From NCBI GenBank assembly GCA_947359465.1, contig OX375872.1, positions 18,398,018 through 18,462,017 of the forward strand: a DNA stretch of 64,000 nt. The letters run 5' to 3'. This document shows positions 34,516 to 45,772 of this stretch, piece after piece. How positions within the stretch are numbered: the first letter of the stretch is position 1; every line of letters begins with the position of its first letter. Under the pieces are notes generated by a model. That model had not been told where the DNA came from. It saw only the letters and a list, made by a program, of their open reading frames with translations, and did not search any database. The position numbers and the translations under genes are program-made. Source of the stretch: Metellina segmentata (Eukaryota; Arthropoda; Arachnida; Araneae; Tetragnathidae).

Positions 34516-34639
34516 TTAAATAATGTGTACATGAGTGTTTGATGTATGCCATTTTTTTCCCAAGTTTCCCACTCGCAAAAATGTATGCACATAAATTCAA
34601 TTATTATAAGTTTGTCTCGATTCCTTATTTCTCATTATT

Positions 34640-35735
34640 AGTCTTTAGCATAACGCTGTTATTTGCTTTTCTTTAATTAATTCTAGGAATGTAAAATTAA
34701 GTCCCTTTTTGAAATACTACTTACTCTTGATTAGGACCTAGCGCCATAAAATTCAAAATCCAATCTACACCATTCTATATTTGAACGTAATGTGATCGCG
34801 AATATGGAAATCCTAATAACATGGAAAGCTAATGGAAAATGAGTAACGCGATTCATATTTTTACAGCTCTTCCGATAAATTTTATTTTGAAGACGACCCC
34901 CTCGACAATAGTGCAAATGAGCCTTCCTAGAGAACGTCCCAAAACGTATCAAGAGCGAGAAGTAAGACATTTTTGATCTTTGCATAACACTGCAATTTGT
35001 TGTTTAAGTTTATAATTAGTTTCTTCAATGTGTACTTCACATCTGAGAAATTTTATTTTCAAGACGACCCCGTCCAAGAAAATCGAAATCTACTATCTTA
35101 GTAGACAGCACAATGCCAATCAAAATCAGATAGTTAACCATTTTTAGCCTTTAGCATAACGCTTACTATTTGTTTAACTTTATAATCGTGCATCTGGTGC
35201 TTGTCCTGTTTAGTACCTCTCTAGCTCTGCAAAATTTAAAATCCAATCCATTCTATTTTGAACGTAATATGATCGTGAATATAAAAATTCTACTAACACG
35301 GAAAATGAGGGACGCGTGATTCATATTTATACTCTTTTCCTGAGAAATTTTAGTTTTCAGACGACCCCCTTGAAAGAAGTGAAAATGTGCTTTCCAAGTA
35401 TACGACAAAATGTCAATCAAAAGCAAGGAGTTAACTATTTTTATCCATAAACATAACGCTCCTATTTGTTGTTTCAGTTTATAATCTGGCCCCCAGACAA
35501 AAAAGTGGGGGATCATGCGCCATGAAATTCAAAATCCAATCCATTCTATTTCAAACGTAATGTGATCGCAAATATGAAAATCCTAATAATACGGAAAATC
35601 CAACGGAAAATGAGTAACGCGATTACTATTTTTACTCCTCTTCTGAGAAATTTTAGTTTTTATACGACCCCGTCGACAGAAGTGGAAATGTGCTCTCCTA
35701 GTGAACGACACAATGCCAATCAAGTGCGAGGAGTT
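34640..35735. repeat. About 300-bp tandem repeat, three copies plus a partial
   Basis: 'gacgacccc' with 'gaaat' and 'caatgccaatcaaaa' recurs at about 34893, 35060, 35357 and 35660; 'attcaaaatccaatc' at about 34750, 35231 and 35528. Spacing is about 300 bp except for one shortened unit. Open frames 34731-34985, 35253-35516 and 35562-35855 are the same repeat on different strands and not genes. Confidence 0.85.
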
Positions 35736-36183
35736 GCTCATCAGAAAGGTCTGACAAGAAAAGACAATTTACTCTGTCTTGAAGAGTGCTTTCTTTCCTT
35801 GTCCTACCAGGGGGAGGGAATCATTCTTCAGCAATATAGAGCAACACAAAAATAGGTTGTTTGAATTCTCCCGTAGAATGACCTCCGACTTCTGAGCTAG
35901 CTAAAACTGTTCTAGGAAAAATACAGCTATTCACGTTTCGACTGTATTATGCAGAATAAAATATTGCCTTCTTAAAAAGTCGTCTTTCGTATTTGAATGC
36001 AACTGAGCTTTCGAGAACACCTGTGTGAACTATCGCGTTTCTTCCTTTTTAAGCTGCTAACATAGAGTAGTGCTGTTTTTGTCTAAAAATTCTGTTAGCT
36101 ACATTTATTAAAACTGGATTCTGAAAATTTCTCTAAAAGGTATGTGTTAGGAAATGCATGTCAGTAAAAACGTTCGTTTTTAA
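35736..36183. other. Unique DNA
   Basis: Nothing recognised. Confidence 0.4.
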
Positions 36184-36890
36184 CATTCTGAAAGGTTCAG
36201 ATGCGTAATTCTCAGTAATCCTTCCTGCGTGACTTGTATGACAATTTGACCGTCCTGATCAATAAAATCTTTAAAGCGCATTTAATGATAAGAAAATGAG
36301 CAATATCTCTAATATTTCCAGAGGATTCTACTACAAGGAACTGAGCAATATCTCTAACATTTCCAGAGGATTCTATTACAAAGAAATGAGCAATAGAATC
36401 TTTCCAAAAGATTTTCTAATAAAGAAATGATAAATATAATTGTTTCAAATGATTGCATTGAAAGGAAAGGAACAAGGTAGGTATTTTAATAACGTCGTGC
36501 TGGAGCAACACAACGGACTATTAACGACGGTCCAGGATCAATACCCGAAGGGAAAGATCCGAGGACAACACAACGTAATATTGAACCACAACCAGATGAA
36601 AAAGCAACACCTGTGCTGGCGCATCCCACTCTTTAAACTTCCACATCACGTCAACATGAGGACATTAGAGGTCGCGACAGATTTAACGTGCACCAGCCCC
36701 CTTTATACACGATGGTCTTTGGGTGGATTCGAACTCGCACCCCCGAACCCAACAGCTAATCCGTTACTCTTCCATACGGGCTACCACTGCAATTCTTTAG
36801 AATAATGTGTGTTATTTAGTCATTAATAGTTATGACAGTGGGGGAAAAGCAACACTACACTACTCTCAAATAAGGCCACGCTTTGAAAGG
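36184..36890 (+). mobile_element. TTAA-flanked minisatellite element with nested SINE
   Basis: Exact TTAA at 36180-36183 and 36891-36894. The left end reads 'cattctgaaaggttcagatg'; the right end reads 'caacactacactactctcaa' then 'gctttgaaagg'. Only about four 42-bp units remain (36280-36470), two of them nearly identical ('gagcaatatctcta' twice). A SINE (36473-36791) is inserted inside. Net of the SINE the element is about 390 bp, far shorter than the copy at 30048. Confidence 0.8.
36473..36791 (-). mobile_element. tRNA-derived SINE, antisense, near full length
   Basis: Begins with the tail 'ggtaggtattttaataacg', then the body, and ends with the head ('ggtggattcgaactcgcacc', 'ctaatccgttactcttccat'). 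It is one of the most complete copies. It is nested in the TTAA minisatellite element. Confidence 0.88.
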
Positions 36891-36894
36891 TTAA

Positions 36895-37135
36895 CCTTTA
36901 CGCTGAGCCAGGAAGATACATACAGATAGACAGATGGACAGACAGACACCAAACGCGAAAAAGGCTGATTCGGTATCAGAAGGGTCCAAAACGGATAGAA
37001 AACTTGATATGGGTCGAAAATATTTAATATACAAACAAACACTCCATTCTTATTTATTAAATTATCTTGAGAATTTTGAGTATTTCAAGAAAACATCGCA
37101 ACCTTAAGAAATTAATAAAAGGTAATGACGATAAA
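36895..37135. other. Spacer with short (CAGA)-type simple repeat
   Basis: 'acagatagacagatggacag' lies at 36915-36945. Nothing else recognised. Confidence 0.5.
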
Positions 37136-37424
37136 TTAACGTCGCCATGGAGTAAAACAACGGGCATGATATCCCTCTTTTAAGTGACCGCTTGATTTTG
37201 TTAATGTTTTGTTACCCGGAATCTTCGGGTTCAGTCTGGAAGAGAAAGATTCGAGGACATCACCACGTAATATTGAACCAAGGTCAGATGACTAGGTCAA
37301 CACCTGAGCTGGTAACCAGCTCTCCAAACTTGTACATCACTCCAACGTGAGGACATTGAGACCATCACATATTTAACGTGCACCAGACTCTTTGTACACA
37401 ACGGTCTTTGATTGGACCTAGTTT
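37136..37424 (-). mobile_element. tRNA-derived SINE, antisense, with internal insertion
   Basis: Tail 'aattaacgtcgccatggagt', an internal 60-bp interruption, then body to 'acaacggtctttgattgga'. The head is truncated. Confidence 0.75.
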
Positions 37425-38393
<969 letters not shown>

Positions 38394-38399
38394 GATCGT

Positions 38400-38760
38400 G
38401 AAAATATCAATGGTATTTTAATAGTAATATTTATAAAAAAATAATTTATATTAATAAATAAAAGTATAGATATTAATGGAAAGAAGTAAAAGGTAGTGAG
38501 GATATGGAGGGTATTTTAAAATGGTAATGAATAAAATATAGTGAGGATTTTAATGGTATTAAATGAAAGCTAGAGAGGATAGTAAAACGGTAATCAATAA
38601 AAAGTAGAGGTACTAATGATAATAAATGAAAGATAGTGAGGATATCAATGGTAGTAAATAAAAGGTAGGGAGGATATTGAAACAGTAAATCAACAAAAAA
38701 GGTAGAGATGTGTTAATGGTAATAATTAAAAATAGGTTGTGGTGTTTGGTTAATGACGCA
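38400..38760. repeat. About 30-bp tandem array ('aaaggtagtgaggatat')
   Basis: About eleven degenerate units contain 'gt(a/t)aat(a/g)aaa', 'ggtag(t/a)gaggatat' and 'caatggta'. It adjoins the (AT)47 tract. Confidence 0.8.
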
Positions 38761-39065
38761 AGGGCTATACTTGGCCAAGTTGCCCCAAACACAAGACAAC
38801 AACGAGGTAGAAAAAAAGCAAAAAGTAGAATAGGCCAGGGTAAAACAGATCACTCGGGTTCCTCAAGGCTGTGAAGTCCGTACGCAACTAAAAATGATGT
38901 GCCACTGAGGGCAGTAGCAAATAATAGATAGGAACGCTATTAATTTTTAAATATTACCTACTATACTGCAGTAATACTACAGGAGTGTAAAACTTAAGGA
39001 GCAATAAGGTGTTTAGCTGCTACTTTGTATTCAAGTGACCAGGATACGGGTCGGTAAGCAATTTA
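38761..39065. other. Unique DNA
   Basis: Less AT-rich near 38830-38900; nothing recognised. Confidence 0.4.
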
Positions 39066-39243
39066 CGTAATAACGGTCACACTGAAGGGACGCAACGGGC
39101 TATTGGCGACTCTAGGATCACTCCCGAACGAAAAGATCGAAGGAAAATGCCTCGTCATTTTAAACTACGGTCAAATGACGAGTGGAACACCTGAGCTGGA
39201 GCCCCACCTCTCCAAACTTTCACACTACGCCAACGTGAGGACA
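39066..39243 (-). mobile_element. tRNA-derived SINE, antisense, cut by mariner-like insertion
   Basis: The body runs from 'aacggtcacactgaa' to 'cgccaacgtgaggacat' and stops exactly where the element 39246-39859 begins. The distal half is not found on the other side. Confidence 0.8.
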
Positions 39244-39245
39244 TA

Positions 39246-39859
39246 CAGGGTGGCCCAGTGGGTAATGTTAGAAAACAAAGTATAATAGATGGCGCTAGCT
39301 GCTAGCAAGTGAGGCCAAACTTGGTGCGCACTATCATTAAAGTGGGCAATTTATTGTGTGGTGCGCAATATCCTCCTATGGTGTGTGTATGACCCAGTTT
39401 TCACCGACGGCACACTAAACTTTGCAAAATACACAGTTTCCGGACGGGGATTTCATCTCTTTTCTTCATGGTAATGACTTGGTCCATGGTCATTGGTTTA
39501 TGCAAGATGGTGCAAGACCACATCGTACGGCGGAAGTTTTCGAAGTGCTCAATGAGCATTTTCACGGTCGAATCAATGGGTTGGATTACCCATCGCACTT
39601 CCAAGGTATTGAATGGCCGACCTATTTCCTGGATTTCAACCATTACGATTTCTTCTTGTTGGATTATTTAAAAAGCAAAGTGTGGCAGACAAGTCCGAAG
39701 ACACTTCCTGAACTAAAAACTGCCGTTAAAACTACAGTTGACACGATTGTCATCAAAGCCCGCTCACGAGTGATGGATGGATTCCTATACCGTCTCACTG
39801 CTGTCCTTGTTAAAGAAGTAGGTCACTTCGAAACTCTTAATCATTAATTGCCTACTCTG
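39246..39859 (+). mobile_element. Internally deleted Tc1/mariner-superfamily element, 614 bp
   Basis: TA at 39244-39245 and 39860-39861 flank a sequence that starts CAGGGTGGCCCAGTGGGTAA and ends TTAATTGCCTACTCTG, imperfect inverted termini. It encodes only the C-terminal half of the transposase, so it is a deletion derivative. Confidence 0.65.
39422..39847 (+). pseudogene. Transposase C-terminal half, open 141-codon frame
   Basis: The frame is intact from ATG 39422 to TAA 39845-39847 and shows HWFMQDGARPHRTAEVFEVL, HFHGRI, IEWPTYFLDFNHYDFFLLDY and KTLPELKTAVKTTVDTI, ending in HFETLNH. It carries the second catalytic Asp (MQDG) and the third acidic position (YDFF) separated by 46 residues, as in remnant A at 1205. 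The first catalytic Asp and the DNA-binding domain are missing; residues upstream (39345-39420) are in another frame. Conserved positions are already altered: L-L-D where the family has a Trp-Gly pair, and Y-F-L-D-F in place of the usual S-P-D. It is non-functional alone. Confidence 0.75.
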
Positions 39860-39861
39860 TA

Positions 39862-40047
39862 ATTCCAATATATATCATTAAAATCTTTTGATCACTCTTG
39901 CGTGTTTTGAAATTTCGATTCGTTTCAAACACTACCCGCTGTATCTAAATGTTGAAACGTCCATGAGTTCCTTAGAAAGATATGATCATTTAGTCATTGA
40001 GTGTGTTGTGTGGCAAAAACAACACTACTCTACTCGGAACGCTCAGA
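39862..40047 (+). mobile_element. Right terminus of a TTAA minisatellite element (fragment)
   Basis: 'tcatttagtcattgagtgtg' and 'caacactactctactc' at 39985-40040 match the right end of 36184-36890. It ends at TTAA 40048-40051, which is also the left TTAA of the next MITE. Confidence 0.65.
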
Positions 40048-40051
40048 TTAA

Positions 40052-40302
40052 CCTTCTCGACAAGATATCTCGTTCATTAGCAAACTGGCAAGATTAGGGT
40101 GAACGAGATAATCTCGTCGGACGAGACCAGCAGTCGTCATCGTAAAGAAAATTGGCAATGTTGCCATCAACAAACAATAGGTGTTATCTTGATGTCGCCA
40201 TTATAAAAAAATCGGCAAAATCTTGATGACGAGATATTGCACTGTAAGCAAAATTCGTCAGATCTTGCTGGACTAGATATCTTTTAGGAACCCCTTGGAA
40301 GG
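40052..40302. mobile_element. Palindromic TTAA-type MITE abutting another TTAA element
   Basis: Starts 'ccttctcgacaagatatctc' directly after TTAA 40048-40051 and ends 'aaccccttggaagg'. Several palindromic modules are present in both orientations. It shares one TTAA with the preceding element terminus. Confidence 0.75.
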
Positions 40303-40714
40303 TGAATACAATTCAATATGTCGAACAATGGTTATTTTACCAAACGACGGGAATTGGACCTATGGTTCGATTGCGAGAACAAATTAGCTTTATGGTATTT
40401 CACTAAAACAAACTACATTCAAGGCGCCTGAAATTAATATTTAGAGCAACGATGATCATCACGCGCACTTCCTAGAGTTAGACCACTTCCAAAACGCATT
40501 TATCTGCTAATCTCTAAGGTAAAGGTTCTGAAACGATCGATTGCTCGGTATACACTACACAGATAGATTATGTTCGTGGCTATTTGCCTATCGGAGTAAC
40601 TACAGGCAATTTCACTTGGTAATGGAGCTGATGAGACGGCAACAGTTGCACTTAGACACACAATAATTGACAGAGAGCAAACTCAAAGGTATTTAGATTG
40701 AAACCTACATGAGG
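40303..40714. other. Unique DNA
   Basis: Nothing recognised. Confidence 0.4.
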
Positions 40715-41905
40715 GGAAATATTAATTGGCCCAGCCCGGGTGTGCGAAGAGAATTGGAAGCAAAATAAGGCTAGTGAGTTTATGCTCATAAAAGCGATTG
40801 AGAGATGCATTGTTAACCTGAGGGCGATGACTCGTTAGCTGTTACGCTAGTGCGTGTTTTGTATGCACTTCCTGGTAGGCAAACATGCTAGCTAAGACAT
40901 CGAATCGAGTTTTGTAGGATTCGTCAGCAGCCGCGTCTTATGACACGTGGGGTACATCTGTACCCCAAAGTTTATTTTACTGTGTGTATAGTATTCCTGT
41001 ATTTCAATTTACATAAATTAAACTCTCTCACAATTTAATCTGATGATTTGTTCTGTGATTTCTATATATTTTCCGGTGGAATAAAACCATCCGCGTCAAC
41101 ACATGAAAATGGGTTTTGTATGATCTGTCACCAACCGCGTCTTTTATCGTTAAGCACGCGTGGGGTACATTTGTACCCCAAACATTTTTCACTGTATAAT
41201 ATTCCTGTGTCTGATTTACGATACGTGTATTAAATTTTTGTCGAAATTTAATCACAATATTTTTACGCAGTTAATCAGTAACTGTTTAATCTACATGATT
41301 GGAAATATTAATTTGAGTACCCTGAGTTTGTGATGAGAATTGAAAGTAAAATAAATGTAGTTAATTTTCGATTACAAAAGCGATTGGGCTTTGTTCACCT
41401 GAAGATGATGACACGTTAGCTTTACGTATGTGTCTTTTCTATACATTTTCTGGTAGGCAAACATGCTCGTTAAGACATGAAAAGGAGATTGATAAGATCC
41501 ATCAGCAGCTCCGTTCTGGTTTTATGACGTTAGGCCCGCATGGGGTACATTTCTACCCCAAAATATTTTTCGCTGTTTAATATTCCTGTATTTCATTTAT
41601 ATGAATTAAACATTCTCGTAATTTAATATAAAGATGTTCATTCAGTTAGATAATGGTAACTGCTTTTTCTTTATTGAGTTATTAAATAGGTATCGTAAGC
41701 ACAATATTGTTTAGAATATTGCCTTCATTTACTACCTACAACTCTCTCTGAGGGGTTCTTTTTCATAATTTGCTCTTCAAATTAAATCATGAGAAAGTTG
41801 AATTTGTGTAAAATAAATACAAGAATATATTATACAACGATATAAACTTTGGGGTACAAATCTACCCCGCGCGTGTTTCAACGTCATAAATAATGCGGAT
41901 GCTGG
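40715..41905. repeat. Repeat family with TGGGGTACATTTGTACCCCA hairpin, four copies
   Basis: The near-perfect 20-bp palindrome lies at 40948-40967, 41161-41180, 41541-41560 and, in inverted orientation, 41850-41869. Direct copies share a long context: 'ctggtaggcaaacatgct', 'aagacat', 'atc(t/c)gtca', 'cgtct..ttatgac', the palindrome, then 'actgt.taatattcctgt' and 'aattaaac.ctctc'. The last copy is reversed. No protein is encoded; open frames at 41028-41255 and 41048-41233 are chance. Confidence 0.85.
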
Positions 41906-41984
41906 AGCGTCATACAAAACTATTCTTTTTTGTGTCTCAACGCAGATAATTCCAACTTGAGATGTGTAGTCTTCCTTGCATGAC

Positions 41985-42190
41985 TTCCTACCAAACTTGC
42001 CCTTCCCGGCCAAAGGAATCTTTCCAAAGGATTATATTCTAAAGAAATCAGCAATAGACTCTTTTCAAAGGATTCTATTCTAAGAGGCTTAGCTATAGAA
42101 CGTTTACAAAGGGTTTTATTCGATAGACAGAAGTAGTAGAGTTTTTCAAATGGGTAATGTTCCAATTAAAGGACCAATTCGATATTTCTT
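41985..42190 (+). repeat. 42-bp minisatellite fragment, about four units
   Basis: 'aatctttccaaaggattata' and related units, preceded by 'cttgcatgacttcctaccaa', which matches the lead-in of the copy at 56842. Confidence 0.75.
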
Positions 42191-42237
42191 ACGGTTCATA
42201 AAGTCTTTCGATTCTGCGATTCTCACCTGAACTTAAA

Positions 42238-42548
42238 GGGCCGCGGTAGACTGGTTCGAAGAGTAACGGGTTAGCAACCGGAGTATAGCGAGTTTGAATC
42301 CAACCAATAACCGTCGTGTAGGAAGAGCTGGTGTATGTTAAATCTGTCGTCGTCTAAATGTCCTCATCTTGGCGTTGTGTAGCAGTTTGGAGAGTGGGGT
42401 TCCACCTCAGATGTGACCTCGTAATCTGACCGTCTTTCAAAATAGCGTGGTGGTGTTCTCTAATTTTTCCCTTAGGAAATTGATCCCGGACCTTAGCCTT
42501 TGGCCCGTTGAGTTGCTCTAGTATCGACCTTAATTAATACCTACGTAA
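42238..42548 (+). mobile_element. tRNA-derived SINE, sense, near full length
   Basis: Head 'ggccgcggtagactggttcg' and 'gttagcaaccgg', B-box-like 'gagtttgaatccaacc', full body, and tail 'aattaatacctac'. A good reference copy for the sense orientation. Confidence 0.88.
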
Positions 42549-43264
42549 CTACCTAAACTTAAAAATTGAATTTCACTGTCAGTTTCAGTACTGGCTAAGA
42601 GGTCCTGCAACATCTTTAAAAAGTTGAAAAGCGTAATTGATCAATATGTCTGTATTAAAACTTCTATGCTATTGATATGAATACCGGGTTATCATTTCTG
42701 CCCTTATGTGAAAATCAGAATGCTCAAGAAGGAGAACGTTCAATATCTTAGATACGTGTTATTGACTTTGACCTAAGAAGGTACCAAAAATTAATACATT
42801 TTAAACGAACGCGTTGCTTGTTTTAAACAATAAAGTATTTGAGGTACATCTGTAAGATACCTTCTGCTCTTTGTAGCTTATAACTTAACCAACAACTCAC
42901 AAATATATCATCAAACTAATTTTGAAGCTTATTCTTTGAGCCTCACTAAGTACTTGTTCCTTTTAACACCATTCTGAAGCGAATTGGATAATTTATTCAA
43001 GATACGTTACCCTTAAAAAAAGCAAAATGTTCTCAAAATTAAAATAAAAAAAATCTACACTAAAAATGGCATGCTTTGCCATATGAAAGCAATCAATTTA
43101 AGTACCTTCTATTCTTGTTTCCGTTTAATAACTAATCAATAATAAAGAATACCTCGACCAAACTCATTTTAAAACTCGTTATTGGAGCCCCATGGACACT
43201 GCTTATTCATTTTAACAGCATTCTGAAAGAAATGGGATAGCCTAGTCAAGATAAGTTCTCTTAA

Positions 43265-43427
43265 ACCTTCCGGTGGTTGTTTGCGACGACTCTTATTATC
43301 TGAAAAAAAAACTGACTAGGTCTTGACCTTGTTATGAAAAAATCGAAATCTTGAGGAGATATCGCGTCATTAGCAAAATTGGTTACATATTAATTGACGA
43401 GATATCTAGTAAAAACCACTTGAAGGG
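43265..43427. mobile_element. Palindromic TTAA-type MITE
   Basis: Begins 'ccttccggtggttgtttgcg' after TTAA 43261-43264 and ends 'aaccacttgaaggg' at 43427, where the right TTAA is mutated (ACAA). Contains 'gaggagatatcgcgtc' and 'gacgagatatctagt'. Confidence 0.78.
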
Positions 43428-43989
43428 ACAAAGGAAACACGATACTCAAACACAATTTTGCATACCCATGCTAAAAATGAAGTGATCTATCCTCGAAAGC
43501 AATCAATTTGAAAGGTTTCTTATATTTGCCGTCAGTGCGACGTTAATTAAAATACCTATATACCTTTACTCGTTGCAGTGTAATTACTAATCAAAAAAAA
43601 AATTTATCATCAAACTAATTTCTAAGCTCGCTATTTGAGCCTCATAAAACGCACGTTCATTTTACAAGCACTCTGGTTGAAATGCGAGTCCAACCAGGTA
43701 TGGCTCGCGAAACTTCTCTTAATGGAAGCGCAATGTTTTGGAAAAACAGCTTTGGGTTTCCACACACACCAAAAAGATAATACACTGCCATACAAAAACA
43801 ATAAATTTTAATAACTCTTATCCTTTGCTGTTTAATAATACAATATCAACAAAAAATACCTAATCACCCTAATATGTAGCTAGCACTTTGGATCATTCGA
43901 AATTTGAATCCAGCCATGATACTCGGATTCGAGTTCCCATAGAGAAAATAAAGTGTTTTCAACAAACAAATTTGATTTCCCACACTCAA

Positions 43990-44285
43990 AATGCACCCGA
44001 TCCAATGAGCAACGCATTAGCAACCGGACAATTGCGAGACAAAGAACGTCGTGTACCAGTTGGGATGCTTCACGTTGAATCTGTCGTCTCCTCAAATGTC
44101 CTCACTTGCTGAGGTTTAGAAGAGTGGAGTGCCAGCTGGGGTGTGACCTCGTCATCTGATTGTGGTGGAAAAGAACGTCGCGTTGTCCTCGAATATTTCC
44201 CTTAGCGTTTAGTCCCGGACTGTTGCCAATAGCCCGTGATGTTGCTCCAATGCGACGTTAATTTACCATTTACCGACCTACCTCG
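43990..44285 (+). mobile_element. tRNA-derived SINE, sense
   Basis: Head 'attagcaaccggacaattgc', body from 'cgtcgtgtaccag' to 'gttgctccaatgcgacg', and tail 'taccgacctacc'. Confidence 0.85.
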
Positions 44286-44317
44286 ATCTTAAAACTTTGC
44301 TAATGACGCTTCTCTTC

Positions 44318-44392
44318 GAGTTGATACCAGATCGTTTCCACTAGCCCGTTGTGTTCCTCCAGTGCGGCGTACATTCAATACCTAACTACCGC
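44318..44392 (+). mobile_element. SINE 3' fragment, sense
   Basis: 'cccgttgtgttcctccagtg' then 'cggcgtacattcaataccta': 3' end only. Confidence 0.75.
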
Positions 44393-44604
44393 ATGAATTC
44401 AAACAGGAGTAAAATAATTTCTACGCTTCTCGAAATTGCGTTTATTAGTTTTATCAAAGCGTAAGTATAGGCATGTAACTTTTATAACTTAAAAAACTTT
44501 ACCATTTTAAGCTGTTTTTTTACATGCAAAATGTTTACAAATTTAGACAGTCCAGTAACTATTTAAAGAATCGCATGCTATTATTGACGGCTTTATCACT
44601 ATCG

Positions 44605-44782
44605 TTTAATGTCTGGAGAGTGGGGTACCAGATCACGTGTTGTTTACGTCATCTGACCATGGTCCAAAATTACGAGGCTTTTTCTTTGGATCTTTCTTCT
44701 CGGGATTGAACCCGTACAGTCATCAATAGCACTTAGTGTTGCTCTAGTGCGACGCTAAAAAACTTCATACCTACCTACCCTC
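44605..44782 (+). mobile_element. SINE body and tail, sense, 5' truncated
   Basis: Starts at 'atgtctggagagtggggtac' and ends 'catacctacctacc'. 5' truncation is expected for LINE-mobilised copies. Confidence 0.8.
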
Positions 44783-44889
44783 AAACGAAATAGTGCTCTA
44801 AGTCACAGTGTCATAACAAAAGAAAATAATCAAACTCCCGTCTCGAGGCTTTCAAAGTTTAATTCATTTTAGCATCACTTTGGTTGTAG

Positions 44890-45195
44890 GGAGGTGTTTA
44901 ACTAACATTATACTGAAGCAACCCAACTGGTTAGTGACGACGATCCGGGATCAATCACAAATGGAAAGATTCGGGGACGACACCAAGTACTTCAGTGATA
45001 TGATGAAGAGAAAGACCTGAGCTGGCACCCGTCTCTCATAAGTTACACAACAAGCCAACGTGTGGACACTTGTGGCCATGACATATTTAACGTGCACCAA
45101 CCCCCTTTCTACGCGACGGTCTTTTCTCCGATTCGAACTCGCAACAGCTCGGTTGCTAGTTCGTTATATCTACCGGAGGTACTCTTCTAGCGGAC
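44890..45195 (-). mobile_element. tRNA-derived SINE, antisense
   Basis: Tail 'tagggaggtgtttaactaac' at the left and head 'gattcgaactcgcaacagct' at the right. It is the only antisense copy in the 42-46 kb cluster. Confidence 0.85.
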
Positions 45196-45310
45196 CCTGC
45201 AATCTGGTTGATATTTGATGATACTCGTGCCCGAGTTACCTTAATGGTACCGCAATATTTCCAAAAAACAATTTTGAACTCCCACACTAAAAATTAAATA
45301 CTTCGTTCGC

Positions 45311-45616
45311 GGTAGCCCAGTTGGAAAAATTGAATCTGTATTAGCAACCGGATGATTGCGAATAAAAACCTCGGTCCAGACAAAGACCGTCGAGTACACG
45401 GGTGCTTGTGCTCGTTAAATCTGTTGTGGCCTCAAATATTCTGACATTGGCGTTGTGTGGAAGTTTGGAGAGAGCTGCTCCAGCTCATGTGTTGCCTCGT
45501 AAACTGATCGTGGTTCAAAATTAAGTGGTCCTCGATCTTTCCTCGGTGATTGATCCCGGAACGTAGCGTGTGTTGCTCCAGTGCAACGTTAATAAACAAC
45601 ATACCTACCTTAATAA
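45311..45616 (+). mobile_element. tRNA-derived SINE, sense
   Basis: Head 'ggtagcccagttggaaaaat' is the clearest A-box-like region in the window. The body and tail ('acatacctacct') are complete. The B box is damaged. Confidence 0.85.
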
Positions 45617-45666
45617 CGTCTATTCTTTTCCGTTTGATGCTACAAAATAAAAATGCCTCATCAACT

Positions 45667-45772
45667 CATTCAAAATTACGCGGTGTTGTCCTCCAATCTT
45701 TCCTTAAGGGGTTGATCCCGGAATTTTGTCAATAGCCCGTTGTGTTGCTTTAGTTAATTAAAAATTACCCAT
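45667..45772 (+). mobile_element. SINE 3' fragment, sense
   Basis: 'aattacgcggtgttgtcctc' to 'cccgttgtgttgctttagtt'. A 5'-truncated copy. Confidence 0.75.
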
